Shown: piece after piece, positions 49,233-60,511 of the stretch
Position numbering within the stretch: the stretch's first letter is position 1
Layout: each line of letters starts with the position of its first letter
From: Cellulomonas sp. S1-8
GTDB taxonomy: Bacteria; Actinomycetota; Actinomycetes; Actinomycetales; Cellulomonadaceae
DNA length: 64,000 nt
Direction: 5' to 3'
Assembly: GCF_026184235.1 (NCBI RefSeq)
Contig: NZ_CP110806.1
Location: 3,720,001 to 3,784,000, forward strand
The notes under the pieces: model-generated
What the model was told of the DNA's origin: nothing
What the model saw: the letters and a program-made list of their open reading frames with translations, nothing else
Database searches by the model: none
Program-made: the position numbers and the translations under genes

Positions 49233-49304
49233 GTGCTGGATTGCTCTCTCACCACAGGGTGAGAGAGCAATCCAACCCACCCCGGTGAGAGAGCAATCCA
49301 GCAC
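49233..49304. repeat. Three-arm palindromic hairpin element, second copy
   Basis: Left arm GTGCTGGATTGCTCTCTCACC (49233-49253), then right arm GGTGAGAGAGCAATCCA (49258-49274), then a second right arm GGTGAGAGAGCAATCCAGCAC (49284-49304). The left arm can pair with either right arm, giving two alternative hairpins. Lies between convergent ABC ATPase and GGDEF genes. Confidence 0.8.
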
Positions 49305-49429
49305 CCGCAAGGCTCGGCGAACCTGACCTTCGGCGGCCACCGGCGACTCGGGAGCCGCCATCGTGCGAGCTCAGCCGGCTGACGGGAGGACGGTCGGGAC
49401 GTCCTCCACCTGCCGGCGCGGGGCGTGTG

Positions 49430-50404
49430 TCAGCGGCGTGCCTGCAAAGGGGCGGCGTGGGGCGCCGTGCCCGCGGTACGGGCGGTCCGCAGGTCCCGCT
49501 CGACCTCCAGCAGCAGCAGGGTCGCGTCCGCCCAGCCGGCGGTCGACGCGGTCGTCGCGACGCGCACCCCCGCACCCAGGGTCGCGCACGCGCCCCGCAG
49601 CCGGTCGCGGACCGTCCCGACGATCTCCTGGGCGCGCTCCTCGGGTACCGCGGGCAGCAGCACGAGGACGGCGAACGCGTCGCCGTCGAGCCGTGCGGTC
49701 ACCGCGCCCGACGGGGCCGCGGACGCCACCCGCGACGCCAGCTCGCGCAGCAGCGCGTCACCGGCGTCGAGGCCGTGCGTCGCGTTGATGTCCTCCATGC
49801 GCACGACGTCGACCGCCGCGAGCAGCAGGCGACGACGCGTCCCGGGCAGGGCCTCCGCCGCCCAGCGCGCGGCCGTGGCCATGAGGTGCGGGCGGCTCAG
49901 CACGCCGGTCAGGGGGTCACGCGCGGCTCGCTGGCTGACCGCGGCCGTCAGCGCGGAGACCAGGTCGGCGGTGCTGGCGGCGGACCACGACGGCCCGGGG
50001 ACGAGCACGTCGTCGTGCCGGACGCCCGCCGCACGGGCCATGGCGGCGCGGGCGGCGTCCACGACGGTCGTCGCGGCGTCGAGCACGAGGGGTGACCAGT
50101 CGGCGATCTGCCCGACCGGGCGGCGCGTCAGCACGGCGCGGCCGTAGCCGAGGCGGCCGGTCATCGCCGCGGTGAAGCGGTGCCGGGTGAGCAGCCCGAC
50201 CGGCGCGGCACCGTCCCCCTGCACCGCGAGCGCCGCGCAGGAGGGCGCACGGAACAGGACCTCGACGTCGGCCATCATGTCGTCGGCGCTGACGGCCCGC
50301 AGGGGCACCGCGACGTCCCCCAGGCTCTGCGGCAGCCGCTCCACGGCGGGGATCCCGGTGGTCGCGACCCTGTCGCGCACGTCTGCGGGGGGTGCGCCGA
50401 CCAT
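49430..50404 (-). CDS. CBS-like and degenerate GGDEF-domain protein
   Basis: 324 residues. The N-terminal part (about 20-140) has two CBS-like segments (GLLTRHRFTAAMTGRLGYGRAVLTRRPVG and later DVLVPGPSW). The C-terminal GGDEF domain begins near 150 with RDPLTGVLSRPHL. The active-site loop that should read GGDEF reads DGDAF (RLDGDAFAVLV), so diguanylate cyclase activity is doubtful; a GTP- or c-di-GMP-binding role or a pseudo-enzyme is more likely. ATG 50402-50404 was preferred to the GTG at 50416. No membrane segment, so cytoplasmic. Confidence 0.75.
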   Translation of the reverse strand: MVGAPPADVRDRVATTGIPAVERLPQSLGDVAVPLRAVSADDMMADVEVLFRAPSCAALAVQGDGAAPVGLLTRHRFTAAMTGRLGYGRAVLTRRPVGQIADWSPLVLDAATTVVDAARAAMARAAGVRHDDVLVPGPSWSAASTADLVSALTAAVSQRAARDPLTGVLSRPHLMATAARWAAEALPGTRRRLLLAAVDVVRMEDINATHGLDAGDALLRELASRVASAAPSGAVTARLDGDAFAVLVLLPAVPEERAQEIVGTVRDRLRGACATLGAGVRVATTASTAGWADATLLLLEVERDLRTARTAGTAPHAAPLQARR

Positions 50405-50609
50405 GGAGCCGCTCACCGCCCGCGGACCGGGGAGGTGGGCCGGATGACTGTCCACGCGAGCGTGACGGGCGGGTCGGTGGGGTGCGGATCGGGGTTCACG
50501 GCGACATCGTGGTGCCACCGGTGCGCGCAGGGGGCGAGTTCGCGTGGTGCTCGCCGACGTTCGCCGAGCCTTCACCGCGTGGCCCCCTGCGCGTCACCGC
50601 GACGAGTGT

Positions 50610-50705
50610 GGGCCGGGCGGGCCCCCGCTCCGCCCGGCCCTCCCGGGTCCGAGATCCCGGGCCTCGACGGTCCGGCCGTCGTTCGTGCGGAACGACGGCC
50701 GGACC
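50610..50705 (-). terminator. Three terminator-like hairpins after the xylanase gene
   Basis: The one nearest the xylanase stop has perfect 16-bp arms, GGTCCGGCCGTCGTTC (50669-50684) and GAACGACGGCCGGACC (50690-50705). Next is CCCGGG/CCCGGG around 50642-50662, then GGGCCGGGCGG/CCGCCCGGCCC (50610-50640). The remaining part of the 337-bp gap to the GGDEF start holds its promoter region; no other gene is seen. Confidence 0.8.
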
Positions 50706-50741
50706 ACGGTGTGATGCGTCAGCAGACGGTGCTCGTCCGCG

Positions 50742-53279
<2,538 letters not shown>

Positions 53280-53490
53280 TCACCTCTTCTGCAGTCACCC
53301 GCCGTCGCCGACGGGTGGGCTGACGGTGGTCCCGGGCGCTCCCCGCCGGCGGTGCGCCCGGGGAGCCGCACCGGTCCTCGTGGGAGGTGCGTGTCCTCGT
53401 GCGCGCCGCCGTCGGATGCCGTCCGACGCGGGTGGGCATCGTCGTCCCCCGCGTGCGGTCGGGGTAGAGCAGATCGTCCCGGTTCCGCCA

Positions 53491-53504
53491 TGTGTACGTT
53501 CACA
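53491..53504. promoter_or_regulatory. Operator-like palindrome, xylanase/LacI intergenic region
   Basis: TGTGTACGTTCACA is a 14-bp imperfect palindrome (12 of 14). It lies on the xylanase side of the 474-bp divergent region, whose other obvious site is the AAACGTTT core at 53548. Confidence 0.65.
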
Positions 53505-53547
53505 ATCGCATGATCATGGGCTCTGCCGAAGAGCTTGCGGGATCGCG

Positions 53548-53555
53548 AAACGTTT
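53548..53555. promoter_or_regulatory. LacI-type operator core AAACGTTT
   Basis: GAAACGTTTAAC holds a perfect 8-bp palindrome with the same AACGTT centre as the 18233-18244 operator. It sits 43 bp from the first site, about four helix turns, which would allow cooperative binding by one repressor. Confidence 0.6.
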
Positions 53556-53750
53556 AACGATCCACCAGGCGGCAGCGCCGCCCGACGGGCATCGCCAGGA
53601 CCTCGCGGCAGCGATCGGAGACGCCCGCCGACGGCACGAATCCCTCGATCGACTCGCGGCGTCCCGGGCTCGCGGGCACGTCCGAGGTCTAGCATCAGCG
53701 GCGGGGCAGGCCGTGGCGCGGCGCGGCGCAGGACGGGCAGGAGGTCGTCG

Positions 53751-54797
53751 ATGACGACGAGTGAGCGCGTTCCGGCGCGACGACCGTCGATCACCGACGT
53801 CGCCAGGCGCGCCGGCGTCTCCGTCGGGACGGTCTCGAACGTCCTCAACCGGCCCGATGTCGTCGCCGCTGCGACGCGCGAACGCGTCCAGTCCACGATC
53901 GACGAGCTCGGCTTCGTCCGCAACGCGTCCGCACGCCAGCTGCGCGTCGGAGCGCTGCAGACCGTGGGCGCGATCGTCCTCGACATCGCCAACCCGTTCT
54001 TCACGGAGGTCGCCCGCGGGATCGAGGACCGGCTCTCCGCCGACGACCACACCCTGATCCTGTCGTCGTCCGACGAGGACCCCGAGCGCGAGGCGCGCTA
54101 CCTGCGCCTGCACGAGGAGCACGGTGTGCGGGGCGTCCTCGTCTGCCCGTCGCACGCCTCCCTCGACCACATCCTCGCCGTGCGCGAGCGCGGCCTTCAC
54201 GTCGTCCTGCTCGACGCGTCACCGGGCCGCACGGACGTCTCCAGCGTCGGTGTCGACGACGTGCGCGGTGGCAGCCTCGCGGTCGAGCACCTGCTCGGCC
54301 TCGGGCACCGGCGGCTCGGGTTCATCAACGGCCCCCCGGTCATCCGCCCGTGCATCGACCGCCGCACGGGCGTCGTCAGCGCGCTCATCGCGGCCGGCCT
54401 CGACCCCGCCGAGGTGCTCGTCGAGGTCGGCGTGCCCTCCCTGAGCGTCGACGCGGGCGACATCGGCATGACGCGGCTGCTCGAGCTGCCCGTCGGCCGC
54501 CGACCCACCGCGACGTTCTGCGTCAACGACCTGACAGCTGTGGGCGCGCTGCGCGCGCTGCGTCGCGCCGAGGTGCCGGTGCCGTCGCGCATGGCCGTCG
54601 TGGGGTACGACGACGTCCAGATCGCCGCGATGCTCGCGGTGCCGCTGACCTCGGTCCGTCAACCGACCCACACGCTCGGCTGGACCGCCGCCGACCTGCT
54701 GCTGCGCGAGGCGCTCATCGGCCCCTCCGCCCAGCACGAGCGCGTGCTCTTCCAGCCCGAGCTGGTCGTGCGCGACAGCACCGCGCCCGTGGCCTGA
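53751..54797 (+). CDS. LacI-family regulator of xylanase and GH3 genes
   Basis: 348 residues. HTH SITDVARRAGVSVGTVSNVLNRPDVVAA (about 13-40), sensor domain with VGAIVLDIANPFFTEVARGIEDRL, VLVCPSHASLDHIL and VAVVGYDDVQIAAMLAVPLTSVRQP near the end. ATG 53751, GGAGG 6 nt upstream. Placed between the xylanase (divergent) and the GH3 gene (convergent), so its own operon and the xylanase are the probable targets. The inducer is likely a xylan- or cello-oligosaccharide. Confidence 0.9.
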   Translation: MTTSERVPARRPSITDVARRAGVSVGTVSNVLNRPDVVAAATRERVQSTIDELGFVRNASARQLRVGALQTVGAIVLDIANPFFTEVARGIEDRLSADDHTLILSSSDEDPEREARYLRLHEEHGVRGVLVCPSHASLDHILAVRERGLHVVLLDASPGRTDVSSVGVDDVRGGSLAVEHLLGLGHRRLGFINGPPVIRPCIDRRTGVVSALIAAGLDPAEVLVEVGVPSLSVDAGDIGMTRLLELPVGRRPTATFCVNDLTAVGALRALRRAEVPVPSRMAVVGYDDVQIAAMLAVPLTSVRQPTHTLGWTAADLLLREALIGPSAQHERVLFQPELVVRDSTAPVA

Positions 54798-54832
54798 CCT
54801 GATCGACCGGACCCGCACGCGCGGGCCGCGGA

Positions 54833-57136
54833 TCAGCCCGTGACCGCCACCGAGAACCCGGCACGCAGCAGGTCGCGGTCGCGTGACGACCGGCCGACGA
54901 GCAGCTCGAAACCACCGGGCTCGACGACGCGCCGTCCCTCCGCGTCGACGATCGTGCAGTCGGCGACGGGCAGCTCGAGGTCGACGACGACCGACTCCCC
55001 CGCCGCGACGTCGACGTGGCGGTACGCCTTGAGCTCCTTGTCCGCCCAGGTCAGGGAGGTCACGAGGTCGCTGACGTAGATCTGGACGACCTCGTGCGAC
55101 GGGCGCGTGCCGGTGTTGGTCAGCGTGACCTGCGCGCGGACGACGTCGTCCGGGCGCAGCACGGGCGTCGCCACCGTGAGGCCGGAGTACTCGACGGACG
55201 AGTACGACAGCCCCTCGCCGAACGCGAACGCCGGGTCCTGGCTGAGGTCCGCGTACCGGTTGCCGTGCTGGCCGCGCAGGCCGTTGTAGTAGACGGGCTG
55301 CTGCCCGACGTGACGGGCGAACGTCAGCGGCAGCCGCCCCGCGGGGTCGATCGTGCCGAGCAGCAGCTCGGCGATCGCACGCCCGCCGCGCATGCCGGGG
55401 TTGGCGGCCCACACGATCGCGTCGGCACCCAGGGCCGACGCGGGCAGGACCAGCGGCTTGGACGCGATGACGACGACGGTCATCGGGGTGCCCGTCGCGG
55501 CGAGCGCGTCGAGCAGCGCGACCTGCCCGCCGACGAGCTCGAGCGTCGCGGTGGACCGCGTCTCGCCCATGAGGCCGATGGTGTCGCCGACGACCGCGAC
55601 GACGTGGTCGCAGGCGCGCGCGGCGGCGACGGCCTCGGCGATCATCGCGGCGTCCGGCGCGGCGGGGTGCATGATCGGCATCCGCGGCTGGCCGTCGGGG
55701 CGGAACGCGCCGTCGGGGTCCGGGCCGAGCGTGCCGATCTGCGCGCCCTGCGCGTACGTCAGCTCCCAGCCCTCGGGCAGCAGGCCGCTCAGCCCGTCGA
55801 GCACCGTCTCGGTCATCTCGCGCGGGTGGCCCTCCTCGCGCATCCAGTCGACCTGGCCGGAGCGGCCGGCCCAGTCGCCGAGCTGCGCGTCGACGTCGTC
55901 GGCGTTGGGGCCGACGAGCGCGATCCGCAGCGGCGGCGGGACCGAGCCGTCCGGGGCGGTGGCGCGCCCGTCGAGCCCGGACTCCAGGCCGCCGCCGAGC
56001 GGCAGGACGCCCGAGTTCTGCAGCAGCACGAGGGATCGGCGCGTGACCTGCAGGTTGACGTCCTGGTGGTCGTCGGACCCGATGACCTCGGCCTGCCGCA
56101 CCGGGTCGGGGCGGCGCGGGTCCTCGAACAGGCCCAGCTCGAACTTGATCGTGAGGATGCGCGTGACGGCGGCGTCGAGCTGGGACTCCTCGACCCGCCC
56201 GTTCGCGACGGCCTTCTGCACGCCCTCGAAGAACCCGGGCGTCGTCATGACCATGTCGTTGCCGGCATCGACGGCGGCGGCCGCGGCGTGCTCGTGGTCG
56301 GCGGCGACCTGCTGCTCCCAGACCATGCGCCCGACGTTGTCCCAGTCGGTGATGAGCGTGCCCGTCCAGCCCCACTCGCCGCGCAGGACGTCCTGCAGCA
56401 GCCACTTGTTGACGACGATCGGCACGCCGTCCATCGACTGGTAGCCGATCATGAAGGTGCGGGCGCCCTCGCGTGCGACGCGCTCGAAGGGCGGCAGGAA
56501 CCACGAGCGCAGCTTGCGGCGCGAGAGGTCGGCCTCGGACGCGTCGCGCCCGCCCTGCGTCTCGGAGTACCCCGCGAAGTGCTTGGCGCACGCGAGGATC
56601 GCGGTCGGGTCGGTCAGGCCGTCGCCCTGGTAGCCGCGCACCATGGCCGCGGCGAGCTCGCCGATGAGGAAGGGGTCCTCGCCGAACGTCTCGGTGACGC
56701 GTCCCCAGCGCAGGTCGCGCGTGATGCAGACGACAGGCGAGAACGTCCAGTGCAGGCCGGTGGCCGACACCTCGACGGCCGTGACGCGCGCCATCGCCTC
56801 GGCCGCGGCGGGGTCCCACGACGCGGCCACCGCGAGCTGCGTGGGGAAGATCGTCGCGCCGCGCCAGAACGAGTACCCGTGGATCGCGTCGTCGGCGACG
56901 AGCAGCGGGATGCGCAGCCGGGTGCGCTCGACCGCGTCGAGCGCCTCGAGCACGCGCTGCGGGGACGCGTGCAGGATCGAGCCGACGTGCTGCTCCAGGA
57001 CGAGGTCCTCGACGCCGGGCTGGGCGTCGAGCTGCAGCATCTGCCCCGCCTTCTCAGGCAGCGTCATGCGGCTCAGCAGGTCCGCGACGCGCTCCGGGAC
57101 GGGCAGCGACGGGTCCTGGTACGGGAGCGTGTCCAC
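54833..57136 (-). CDS. GH3 beta-glucosidase / beta-xylosidase
   Basis: 767 residues, no signal peptide, so cytoplasmic. Three-domain GH3: nucleophile D264 in LITDWDNVGRM, KHFAGYSETQGG, then the (alpha/beta)6 sandwich and a fibronectin III-like C-terminal domain (VQIYVSDLVTSLTWADKELK). WTFSPVVCITRDLRWGRVTETFGEDPFL is typical. Acts on short beta-linked gluco- or xylo-oligosaccharides. GTG 57134-57136 with AGGA 8 nt upstream. Convergent with the LacI gene; 35 bp separate their ends. Confidence 0.92.
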   Translation of the reverse strand: MDTLPYQDPSLPVPERVADLLSRMTLPEKAGQMLQLDAQPGVEDLVLEQHVGSILHASPQRVLEALDAVERTRLRIPLLVADDAIHGYSFWRGATIFPTQLAVAASWDPAAAEAMARVTAVEVSATGLHWTFSPVVCITRDLRWGRVTETFGEDPFLIGELAAAMVRGYQGDGLTDPTAILACAKHFAGYSETQGGRDASEADLSRRKLRSWFLPPFERVAREGARTFMIGYQSMDGVPIVVNKWLLQDVLRGEWGWTGTLITDWDNVGRMVWEQQVAADHEHAAAAAVDAGNDMVMTTPGFFEGVQKAVANGRVEESQLDAAVTRILTIKFELGLFEDPRRPDPVRQAEVIGSDDHQDVNLQVTRRSLVLLQNSGVLPLGGGLESGLDGRATAPDGSVPPPLRIALVGPNADDVDAQLGDWAGRSGQVDWMREEGHPREMTETVLDGLSGLLPEGWELTYAQGAQIGTLGPDPDGAFRPDGQPRMPIMHPAAPDAAMIAEAVAAARACDHVVAVVGDTIGLMGETRSTATLELVGGQVALLDALAATGTPMTVVVIASKPLVLPASALGADAIVWAANPGMRGGRAIAELLLGTIDPAGRLPLTFARHVGQQPVYYNGLRGQHGNRYADLSQDPAFAFGEGLSYSSVEYSGLTVATPVLRPDDVVRAQVTLTNTGTRPSHEVVQIYVSDLVTSLTWADKELKAYRHVDVAAGESVVVDLELPVADCTIVDAEGRRVVEPGGFELLVGRSSRDRDLLRAGFSVAVTG

Positions 57137-57273
57137 GGGTGGGTCCTGTTCAACGTTCGGATCGGTACGGCCGGCGCCCTGCGACGCTAACGCAGGTGGG
57201 GGCGCCCGCGGTAACCGCGGCGGGGAGCGAGGGGGCAGACCGGCGAGTACGACCCGCGGTAGTACCACGGGTG

Positions 57274-57441
57274 TGGCCCGCGCTGCTCTCGACGCGCACG
57301 GGTCTCGACGAGGACTGCAAGGCGCAGGCCGAACAGCTGCACTCGGTCGACGTCCGCCGCCTGGTCGGCCGGGCGGGCGTCGTCCCGCGGGACCTCATGA
57401 CCGCCCTCGACCAGCGCATACGTGTCTGGCTGAACCTCTGA
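57274..57441 (+). pseudogene. Remnant of a mazF-type toxin (C-terminal part only)
   Basis: About 55 codons of MazF-like sequence remain: PALLSTRTGLDEDCKAQAEQ, then SVDVRRLVGRAGVVPRDLM and ALDQRIRVWLNL, the final helix of the family. The N-terminal strands with the catalytic and dimer residues are absent. The rest of the surrounding 516-bp gap (57137-57652) has no other gene; the GH3 promoter must be in its left part. Confidence 0.75.
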
Positions 57442-57652
57442 CGGACGCCGCCCGACCCCCGTTCGGACGCGCGATGAGACCCGTACGCCGAGCGCATCGA
57501 CCCACGTCACCCGATCGCACCGGTATCTCACCCCGGTCGCCGCCCCCCTGTGTCAGTGGGCGCCGATAGCGTCCGGATCGACCCGGCGTGGCCCGCGGTC
57601 GGCCGGGGCGGCGGGGCCCGGGCGTCGCGACGAACGAGAGAAGGACCACGAC

Positions 57653-57979
57653 ATGGGCGAGACGGGTGCAACACCGGTACTGACGTCGGCGGACTGCGTG
57701 CTGGTGCACACGTCCGCCACGGTCGCGACGACCGTGCACCGCGACGGTGCGCACCTCGTCGTGCACTTCCTGCAGGCGTCCGGCGTCACGCGCTGGACGT
57801 GGCCGTGCGAGATCGTCGCCGCGGCCCTGCGCAACCCCGGTGTGGTCAGCGGTGACGACGCGGTCGAGATCGTCGTCGACCCCGACACCGCCGACCTCGT
57901 CGTGACGCTCGACGGGCAGGACGGCACGGCGCTGCTCGCGGTGCCCGGTGACGCCGTGCGGACCGCGCTCGCCCGCTGA
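57653..57979 (+). CDS. Small protein of unknown function
   Basis: 108 residues, no signal peptide or membrane segment. Predicted beta-rich: VLVHTSATVATTVHRDGAHL, WTWPCEIVAAAL, DDAVEIVVDPDTADLVVTLDGQ, then ALLAVPGDAVRTALAR. ATG 57653. It is 48 bp before the polymerase gene on the same strand, so it may be co-transcribed with it. I do not recognise the family. Confidence 0.6.
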   Translation: MGETGATPVLTSADCVLVHTSATVATTVHRDGAHLVVHFLQASGVTRWTWPCEIVAAALRNPGVVSGDDAVEIVVDPDTADLVVTLDGQDGTALLAVPGDAVRTALAR

Positions 57980-58027
57980 GCTCCCGGCCCCGCAACGCCG
58001 TGTCGGTGGGGCGCGCGAGGATGAGGC

Positions 58028-59773
58028 GTGCCCGCGTACGTCCTGCTCACCCGTGACGCGCTCGCACGCACCGTCACACTGACGTCGCTGGACGTCGAGG
58101 TGCGTACCCTGGACGTGCGGGTGGTCGGCGTCGACGACCTCGCGGGCGTCGTCGCGCAGGTCGAGGCCGACGACCACCCCCGCTGGGTGTGGGACGACAC
58201 GCGCCGCTGGTACCCGCCGCTGCTCGCGGCGGACGTGCGCGTCGACCGCTGCCACGACCTGCGGCTCTGCCACGCGATCCTGCGGCTCGCGGCGTCCGCG
58301 GCGGGCTCGCGGCTGCAGGCGTCACCGCCCGGCCCGTTCGACGCCCCGGCCCCCGACTCGCCCCCGCCCCGCGAGCCCGACCTGCTCGACGCGCTCGACG
58401 CGCTCGACGCACTGGACGCGCCGCCGCCCGCGGCGGACCCCGTCGCGACCCCCGCGGCACCGCCCCCGCACCGCGCCGCCGACGCGCCCGACCCGCTCCC
58501 CGACCTCACGGACGAGCTGCGCGACCAGCTCGACGCCGTCACCGGCTCGACGGCGCCGGGCCGGCTGCGGCTGCTGCTCGCAGCCGAGTCCGGCGGAGCG
58601 CTCCTCGCGGCCGAGATGCAGCACGACGGCCTGCCGTGGGACGCGGCCCGCCACGACGAGCTGCTCACCGACCTCGTCGGCCCCCGGCCCGCGGGCGGCG
58701 GACGACCGCGGCGCGTGGAGGACCTGGCCACCACGGTCCGGGACCTGCTCAACGACCCGCGGCTCAACCCCGACTCCCAGCCCCACCTGCTGGCCGCGCT
58801 GCGGCGCCAGGGGTTCTCGCTGGCCTCCACGAGCAAGTGGGAGATCCGCGAGCTCGATCACCCCGTCGTCGAGCCGCTGCTGGAGTACAAGCGGCTGTCC
58901 CGGCTGCTCAGCGCGAACGGGTGGGCGTGGCTGGACGCGTGGGTGCACGACGGGCGGTTCCGGCCGGCGTACGTCGTCGGGGGTGTCGTCACGGGTCGCT
59001 GGGCGACGGACGGCGGGGGCGCGCTGCAGCTGCCCGCCTCCCTGCGCGGCGCCGCGCGCGCCGACCCGGGCTGGCGGCTCGTCGTCGCGGACGCCGCGCA
59101 GCTCGAGCCGCGCGTGCTGGCCGCGATGTCCGGCGACCGCGCGATGGCCGAGGCCGCGCGCGGCTCCGACCTGTACCAGCGCATCGCCGACGCAGGCACC
59201 GTGCCCACCCGCACGGACGCGAAGTACGCGCTGCTGGGCGCGATCTACGGTGCGACGACCGGCACGGCGGGCATGCTCATGCCCCGGCTGACCCGCGCGT
59301 ACCCGCAGGCCGTCGCGCTGGTCGAGGCGGCCGCGCGCGCCGGCGAGCGCGGGGAGCCCGTCACGACGTGGCTGGGCCGCACCTCACCGCCCGCGGACGC
59401 GGCGTTCCTCGACCGGCTCGGCGCGGCCGGTGCCGAGGGCGCCGAGCCCGACGACGTCCGCGACGCCCGCCGCCGTGCGCGCGACCGCGGCCGGTTCACG
59501 CGCAACTTCGTCGTCCAGGGCACCGCCGCCGAGTGGGCGCTGTGCTGGCTCGCGTCGCTGCGCCGTCGCCTGCGCGACATCGGCGACGGCCGGGCGCACC
59601 TGGTGTTCTTCCTGCACGACGAGGTCGTGGTGCACTCCCCCGAGGCGGACGCCGGCGCCGTCGCGGCGGCCGTGCGGGAGTCCGCGGACGAGGCGGGCCG
59701 CCTGCTGTTCGGGACCGCACCCGTCGAGTTCGCGCTGGACCTGGCGGTCGTGGAGTCCTACGCGGACGCGTGA
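58028..59773 (+). CDS. DNA polymerase I-like protein (exonuclease-like/polymerase)
   Basis: 581 residues, an A-family polymerase. It lacks the 5'-nuclease domain; the N-terminal ~190 residues (with a Leu/Asp/Ala-rich LDALDALDALDA stretch) take the place of the 3'-5' exonuclease and show no clear exonuclease motif. Polymerase motifs: motif A D355 in VVADAAQLEPRVLA (family usual is DYSQIELR), motif B in DAKYALLGAIYGATTG, motif C D531 in FFLHDEVVVHSP. The palm Asp residues are kept, so catalysis is likely; the changed motif A may alter nucleotide or sugar choice. GTG 58028. Known in other actinobacteria as a small accessory polymerase. Confidence 0.85.
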   Translation: MPAYVLLTRDALARTVTLTSLDVEVRTLDVRVVGVDDLAGVVAQVEADDHPRWVWDDTRRWYPPLLAADVRVDRCHDLRLCHAILRLAASAAGSRLQASPPGPFDAPAPDSPPPREPDLLDALDALDALDAPPPAADPVATPAAPPPHRAADAPDPLPDLTDELRDQLDAVTGSTAPGRLRLLLAAESGGALLAAEMQHDGLPWDAARHDELLTDLVGPRPAGGGRPRRVEDLATTVRDLLNDPRLNPDSQPHLLAALRRQGFSLASTSKWEIRELDHPVVEPLLEYKRLSRLLSANGWAWLDAWVHDGRFRPAYVVGGVVTGRWATDGGGALQLPASLRGAARADPGWRLVVADAAQLEPRVLAAMSGDRAMAEAARGSDLYQRIADAGTVPTRTDAKYALLGAIYGATTGTAGMLMPRLTRAYPQAVALVEAAARAGERGEPVTTWLGRTSPPADAAFLDRLGAAGAEGAEPDDVRDARRRARDRGRFTRNFVVQGTAAEWALCWLASLRRRLRDIGDGRAHLVFFLHDEVVVHSPEADAGAVAAAVRESADEAGRLLFGTAPVEFALDLAVVESYADA

Positions 59774-59786
59774 GGGGTCGGCGCGG

Positions 59787-60404
59787 TCAGGTCATCGTCC
59801 CCGGCGCGCGGTACGTGAACTGCCGGTCCGCGTCCGTGATGGCCCGCAGCACGCGCGCGGGCACGCCACCGACGACGACACCCGGCGGCACGTCCTTCGT
59901 CACGACGCTGCCGGCCCCGACGACGGACCCCGCACCGATCGTCACGCCGGGCAGCACCACGACGTGCGCACCGAGCCACACGTCGTCCTCGAGGACGACG
60001 GGCGCGGAGAACTGCGCCATGCCCGCGCGCAGCCCCGGGTGGATCGGGTGGCCGGTCGCGGTGATCGTGACGTTGGGCGCGATCATCACGCGCGAGCCGA
60101 TGGTCACCTCGATGTCGTCGACGAGGGTGAAACCCACGTTGACGAAGACGTCGTCGCCGAACGTCACGTTGTAGCCGTACGACACCTGCAGCGGCGCCTC
60201 GATCCACACGCGCTCGCCGACGGCGCCGAACAGCTCGCGCACGAGCGCCTCGCGCGCCGGCACGTCGGCGGGGTTCGTCATGTTGAAACGCCAGGTCAGC
60301 TCCTTGGCCCGCTGCCGCTCCGCGACGAGCGCCTCGAGGCCGTTGCCCTCGTCGTCGTACAGCTCCTGCGCGCGCATCCTGCGCCGGACCTCGAGCTCGT
60401 CCAT
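59787..60404 (-). CDS. Left-handed beta-helix O-acetyltransferase (LacA/maltose type)
   Basis: 205 residues. N-terminal helical segment with MRAQELYDDE, then hexapeptide repeats (VWIEAPLQVSYGYNVTFGDDVF, VTIGSRVMIAPNVTIT). The catalytic His is in TATGHPIHPG, and VVLPGVTIGAGSVVGAGSVV caps the beta helix. Transfers acetyl from acetyl-CoA to a sugar hydroxyl, probably a galactoside or similar sugar. ATG 60404. Convergent with the polymerase gene, 13 bp apart. Confidence 0.92.
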   Translation of the reverse strand: MDELEVRRRMRAQELYDDEGNGLEALVAERQRAKELTWRFNMTNPADVPAREALVRELFGAVGERVWIEAPLQVSYGYNVTFGDDVFVNVGFTLVDDIEVTIGSRVMIAPNVTITATGHPIHPGLRAGMAQFSAPVVLEDDVWLGAHVVVLPGVTIGAGSVVGAGSVVTKDVPPGVVVGGVPARVLRAITDADRQFTYRAPGTMT

Positions 60405-60511
60405 GCCTGTCCCTCCGTCGTCGGCCCGTCGGCCGGGCCCCGGTCACCCTACGGTCGCCCGGACGGCCACACCCAGGGACAGGCGTCCCGGGACCGACCT
60501 AGGGTGAGCGC

